Both the position numbers and the translations under genes were made by a program. From the NCBI GenBank assembly GCA_013396655.1, contig WBMV01000301.1:1223291-1287290 (forward strand): 64,000 nucleotides of DNA. Direction: 5' to 3'. Shown piece by piece: positions 61,380-64,000 of this stretch; within the stretch, counting starts at the first letter, position 1; each line of letters begins with the position of its first letter. A model generated the notes under the pieces. The model saw nothing but the letters and a program-made list of their open reading frames with translations. It had not been told where the DNA came from and made no database searches. Origin of the DNA: Campylorhamphus procurvoides (lineage: Eukaryota; Chordata; Aves; Passeriformes; Dendrocolaptidae).

Positions 61380-62855
61380 CTCATAAGCATAGTGATGACT
61401 GCACTCTGCAGTTATCTGTGAAGTCATTGTGATTATCGTGAGGCGAAAGACCCAACACATCTGACTGGAACCTGTGGGATTGCACTGGTATGTAGGCCAA
61501 CACTCCATGCCCCATTGCCTCAAATATCTACTAGGAGCAGTGGCTATTTATGTGGTATCTGTAGAATACTGATTGAAACATGCGCAGTTGATCCTCTCTC
61601 TCTTTTTCTAGCAGTGTTAACCAACAGGATCAGTAAGAATAGGCAGACAATGAAGACCAGAGCCAAGTGGATTCATTTGCTGGCATGGCGCTGTGAGGGC
61701 CTAAGTGACTTGTGAACATTTAACACTGGCTCTGTCACATCTAGACTCTCTCATAGTTGAGAATAAAAATGTTGTCAACTAGTTGGGTCTGATTACTTCT
61801 TGTACGCAAAACACTCAGACTGTGGACAAGGGTATAAAACACTTCAAAGAGATTTCAGATATAAGAGGATGGAAGGTCTGAGTAAGCAACATGAAGGAGG
61901 TTAAGCAGAATGGTCTCATTTGTAAACAGGATGTGGTTATTGTGTAAGAACTGGAGGGCTCAAAGAAGGTCTCAAATACAGCTGCTAAATCCTGAGAGAT
62001 AATGTGGATGTTTGCTGAACTATAAAATTAAAAGGCCTAGTACTGTTCCCACTGGCATCCCAATGACCAGAGATTTTTTCACCAATCTTCTAGAGGAAAT
62101 CACTCTAAAATTTTTACAGGAAGAGCTCTGAGGTCCCAGGGAGCACAGATTTTTGAATGGCATCAACCAGAAAGTGCGAAGAGTATTGAAATAGTTTCAA
62201 CTTTGTTTATATTGTAGCATTTGCCTGAATGTTTGCAAATACAGATACAATGTTGCAACAATGAATCGGGGCGAGGGGGTTCTCCTGTTAGGCGCTAATG
62301 TAGACAGAAAACCAAATCCAATCTCTGCTCTAAAAATGTATAGTCCAATTAAAAAATGCATTCATAGGCCAAGTAAGAACTTAAGGAAAGAGATTGTAAT
62401 ATATAAAAAGAGGGCTTTTCAAATCCTTTAATTCATCATCCACTTCTGAGGGGGTGTTGCTGTGATTAATATTACTATAGATAATGAGGCTAGTTGTGCT
62501 ATCAAAGTTGTAACCGCGAGTATTTGTAGGGCTTGACCTAACACATACTGACAGGAGGACACAAATGGACTATAACTTATATTCTTAAAGTTACACCTGT
62601 ACACGTCTTTACCTGTAAGAATTTGCACTCAGCATTCAGTCAAACATGGCCAAGTTCTCCAAGTTTTCTTCCCAGTTATTGTGTGAGTGAATAGATGGGA
62701 AAATAGACATTACTTCTGTAACTTACATATGTTAGCTAAAATATATCACAGAAAATTAAAGACACACTGAAATTGCACACATCTTTCAAAATTCAGTTGA
62801 TTTTTATATCAGATATTTACTGAACCTTAATTAAGTCTGCTTCTTTTATTTCTAG
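61380..62855. other. Unique DNA, no gene seen
   Basis: AT-rich sequence without a recognised gene or repeat. It ends in the pyrimidine tract in front of the exon-like segment at 62856. Confidence 0.5.
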
Positions 62856-62938
62856 GTCTCTTGCCACCTCTGGAAGCATTCTTTCACAGTTTACCAAGAT
62901 GATTTCATGAGACGTCCAACAGTCCTGGTAACACAAAA
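62856..62938 (+). other. Exon-like segment with strong splice signals (candidate only)
   Basis: An 83-bp stretch follows CTGCTTCTTTTATTTCTAG, a textbook acceptor, and is followed by AAAA|GTAAGT, a consensus donor. Two frames are closed by stops. The frame starting at the first base stays open and reads VSCHLWKHSFTVYQDDFM and onward for 27 codons, leaving two bases. I do not recognise the peptide. It lies on the plus strand about 0.7 kb left of the CpG island. It could therefore be an exon of a plus-strand transcript, a non-coding RNA exon, or a decoy inside an intron of a minus-strand gene. No partner exon is visible in the window. Confidence 0.3.
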
Positions 62939-63599
62939 GTAAGTTGACTTTGCAAAAATATATGAATTGTCTTGTTTTTTCGTTTTTTGTTTGTTTTTTT
63001 TCAAATGCTTATACAACATATATATATATATACAGCCATACATGCTGGCAATATGGCTGGAAATTAACAAGGGCTTACAAGTTTAGCAAGAGTTCATGGG
63101 ATTTTTAACTTCTGATTATGATGATGATCACAGCTATTTCACTGCATTCCAGTTCTGCTTATCCCTCTGTGCACTATGACATTACTGTGCTAACAGAGCA
63201 TACCTGTCTATCAGGCTGAAAACACCATCTGAAAGGACCATTATAAAGTGTGCGGAGCCTTTTACTGCTAAGGCATTCATGCTGATAGCTGAGAGATGAG
63301 AACCAATGTTTTGAATCACATCTCTACAAGTTTTCCCTTCAAAAGTGATGATTGATCTTCCAGTTCATTTTAGTTGAAAATAAAGTTCAATGAAGAGTCA
63401 CAAATAATTATCTTCACCAATGTAACAACGACTGAGACAAGAGTAATGTTTATTACCTGACCACTGACTAGATAATTGAAAACTGCAAGCTAGTACTAGA
63501 AGAAAAATAAAAGCAGAATACTGTACAACAGCAGTTATCGGAAAGAAGCGTTTGACTCTGTGCCAGCTGTTTAAATTGGTTTCTCAGCCGTAAGAATGA
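62939..63599. other. Sequence upstream of the CpG island
   Basis: AT-rich sequence with a poly-T stretch (62970-63000) and an (AT)7 microsatellite at about 63018-63032. A TATAAAG at about 63243 is not backed by other promoter signals. GC content and CpG rise abruptly near 63600. Confidence 0.55.
63018..63032. repeat. (AT)7 microsatellite
   Basis: Seven AT units plus a trailing A, ending in CAGCC. Confidence 0.9.
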
Positions 63600-63789
63600 A
63601 TGGAAGCGCCTTGGGAACCCCAGCGCCGTCAGGGCCAGCAGCCGTGCCTGGGCCGGGCTCAGCGAGCGCTCCCAGGCCAGGGCCGGACCCGCAGCCTCTC
63701 GACGGTGGGGGCGAGAGATACGGGGGGCTCCCACCCCTTCGCCGAGCAGGACAGCACCCCCTCGGGGGAACGCCCGGCGCTGCCCCGGC

Positions 63790-64000
63790 ATGGGGCAAGG
63801 CCCGCCGCCGGGGGATCTCCCGCCGGTCCATGGCGCGGAGCCCCCGGCCCCGCGGTGCCCGCCGTGCGCCTCCAGCGCCGAAGGCGGGGTCGGCGTTGCC
63901 CACGGCATCCCGCGCCCTCCGGCTGCCCCAGGTTTACCTGCTGCCGCCTGCGCCCGGCCGGGGCCATCCCGCGGCTCCCGCCGGCCCGCACTGCGCCCCG
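63790..64000 (+). CDS. Open plus-strand frame running off the window (alternative to the minus-strand exon)
   Basis: An ATG at 63790-63792 with G at -3 and G at +4 opens a frame without stops for 70 codons to the window end. It starts MGQGPPPGDLPPVHG. The product would be rich in proline, alanine, glycine and arginine. This is what random GC-rich sequence encodes and also what disordered N-termini look like. The frame is also open upstream of the ATG for some distance, so the start is not determined. I do not recognise a family. It overlaps the proposed minus-strand exon, and at most one is likely to be translated; the two could also reflect a bidirectional promoter. Confidence 0.15.
   Translation, partial: MGQGPPPGDLPPVHGAEPPAPRCPPCASSAEGGVGVAHGIPRPPAAPGLPAAACARPGPSRGSRRPALRP
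63938..63967 (-). CDS. Possible first coding exon (10 codons) with splice donor
   Basis: On the minus strand an ATG at 63967-63965 has G at -3 and G at +4, a strong initiation context. Ten codons follow (MAPAGRRRQQ), ending exactly at CAG|GTAAAC, a usable though not perfect donor because +5 is A. This would leave a phase-0 junction, and the intron would extend left into the long AT-rich region. That layout, a tiny basic first exon inside a CpG island followed by a very long intron, is common in vertebrates. No downstream exon on this strand could be identified and the peptide is too short to recognise. Reading through the donor gives a longer open frame that could instead be the real product. 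A plus-strand frame over the same bases competes with this call. Confidence 0.25.

Larger units (their letters stand above)
63600..64000. promoter_or_regulatory. CpG island, likely promoter and first-exon region (runs off window)
   Basis: From about 63600 the DNA turns abruptly GC-rich with dense CpG, while the preceding 63 kb is CpG-poor. A GC-box-like GGCGGGG lies at 63883-63889. Unmethylated CpG islands of this kind mark most vertebrate housekeeping and developmental promoters. Several long open frames overlap on both strands, as expected when stop codons are rare in GC-rich DNA, so frame length alone gives no direction. The island continues beyond the window, so the transcription start may lie outside it. 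Confidence 0.85.

Noticed and set aside
63243..63249. TATAAAG as a plus-strand TATA box
   Set aside because: It is an isolated hexamer-level match in AT-rich DNA, with no initiator or downstream transcript evidence.
63468..63908. 146-codon minus-strand frame in the CpG island
   Set aside because: Long frames in several registers of both strands overlap here because GC-rich DNA lacks stops. The frame continues into the AT-rich flank as low-complexity residues, so it is not a convincing protein.
1..64000. Search for tRNA, rRNA, CRISPR arrays, operons, phage or bacterial insertion sequences
   Set aside because: No cloverleaf-type A/B-box pair, regularly spaced repeat-spacer array or densely packed gene order was seen. 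The composition and repeats are those of a bird nuclear genome.

Overview
The window looks like AT-rich, mostly non-coding DNA from a bird nuclear genome, probably a songbird. Three things point that way. There are CR1 retrotransposon pieces with typical avian 3' ends. There is a long avian endogenous-retrovirus LTR whose sequence resembles a family I recall from passerines (family name not verified). CpG is strongly depleted except at one promoter-like island at the right edge. Intron-like sequence, short chance ORFs and an absence of operon-like gene packing rule out a bacterial or phage window.

Layout: 1-7052 is unique AT-rich DNA with an (AAAAC)n tract and one exon-like segment (2172-2240). 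7053-8156 is a solo LTR. 8157-28589 is unique sequence with small tandem repeats, a homopolymer C tract and one weak CR1 relic. 28590-30345 is a 5'-truncated, inactive CR1 LINE on the minus strand that keeps parts of its reverse transcriptase and its 3' end. 32248-32445 and 33548-33745 are a pair of 198-bp direct repeats about 94% identical. 33746-55454 is unique sequence with A/C-rich tracts, a G-quadruplex candidate (52603-52645) and a GC-rich, CpG-poor block (55090-55390). 55455-55612 is a second CR1 3' end. 56451-56501 is an 18-bp-arm hairpin and 58076-58108 is an AT hairpin. 62856-62938 is an exon-like segment with strong splice sites. From about 63600 to the window end there is a CpG island.

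No protein-coding gene could be identified with confidence. The island at 63600-64000 is the only place where a gene start is likely. It has an ATG plus splice donor on the minus strand, and a competing open frame on the plus strand that runs off the window. The remainder reads as intergenic or long-intron DNA; the roughly 60 kb to the left could be the first intron of a minus-strand gene, but nothing here proves it.

I found no RNA gene, CRISPR array, bacterial element or recognisable new biological system. The best leads for a second look are the paired 198-bp duplication, the hairpin at 56451-56501, the two exon-like segments and the edge CpG island.
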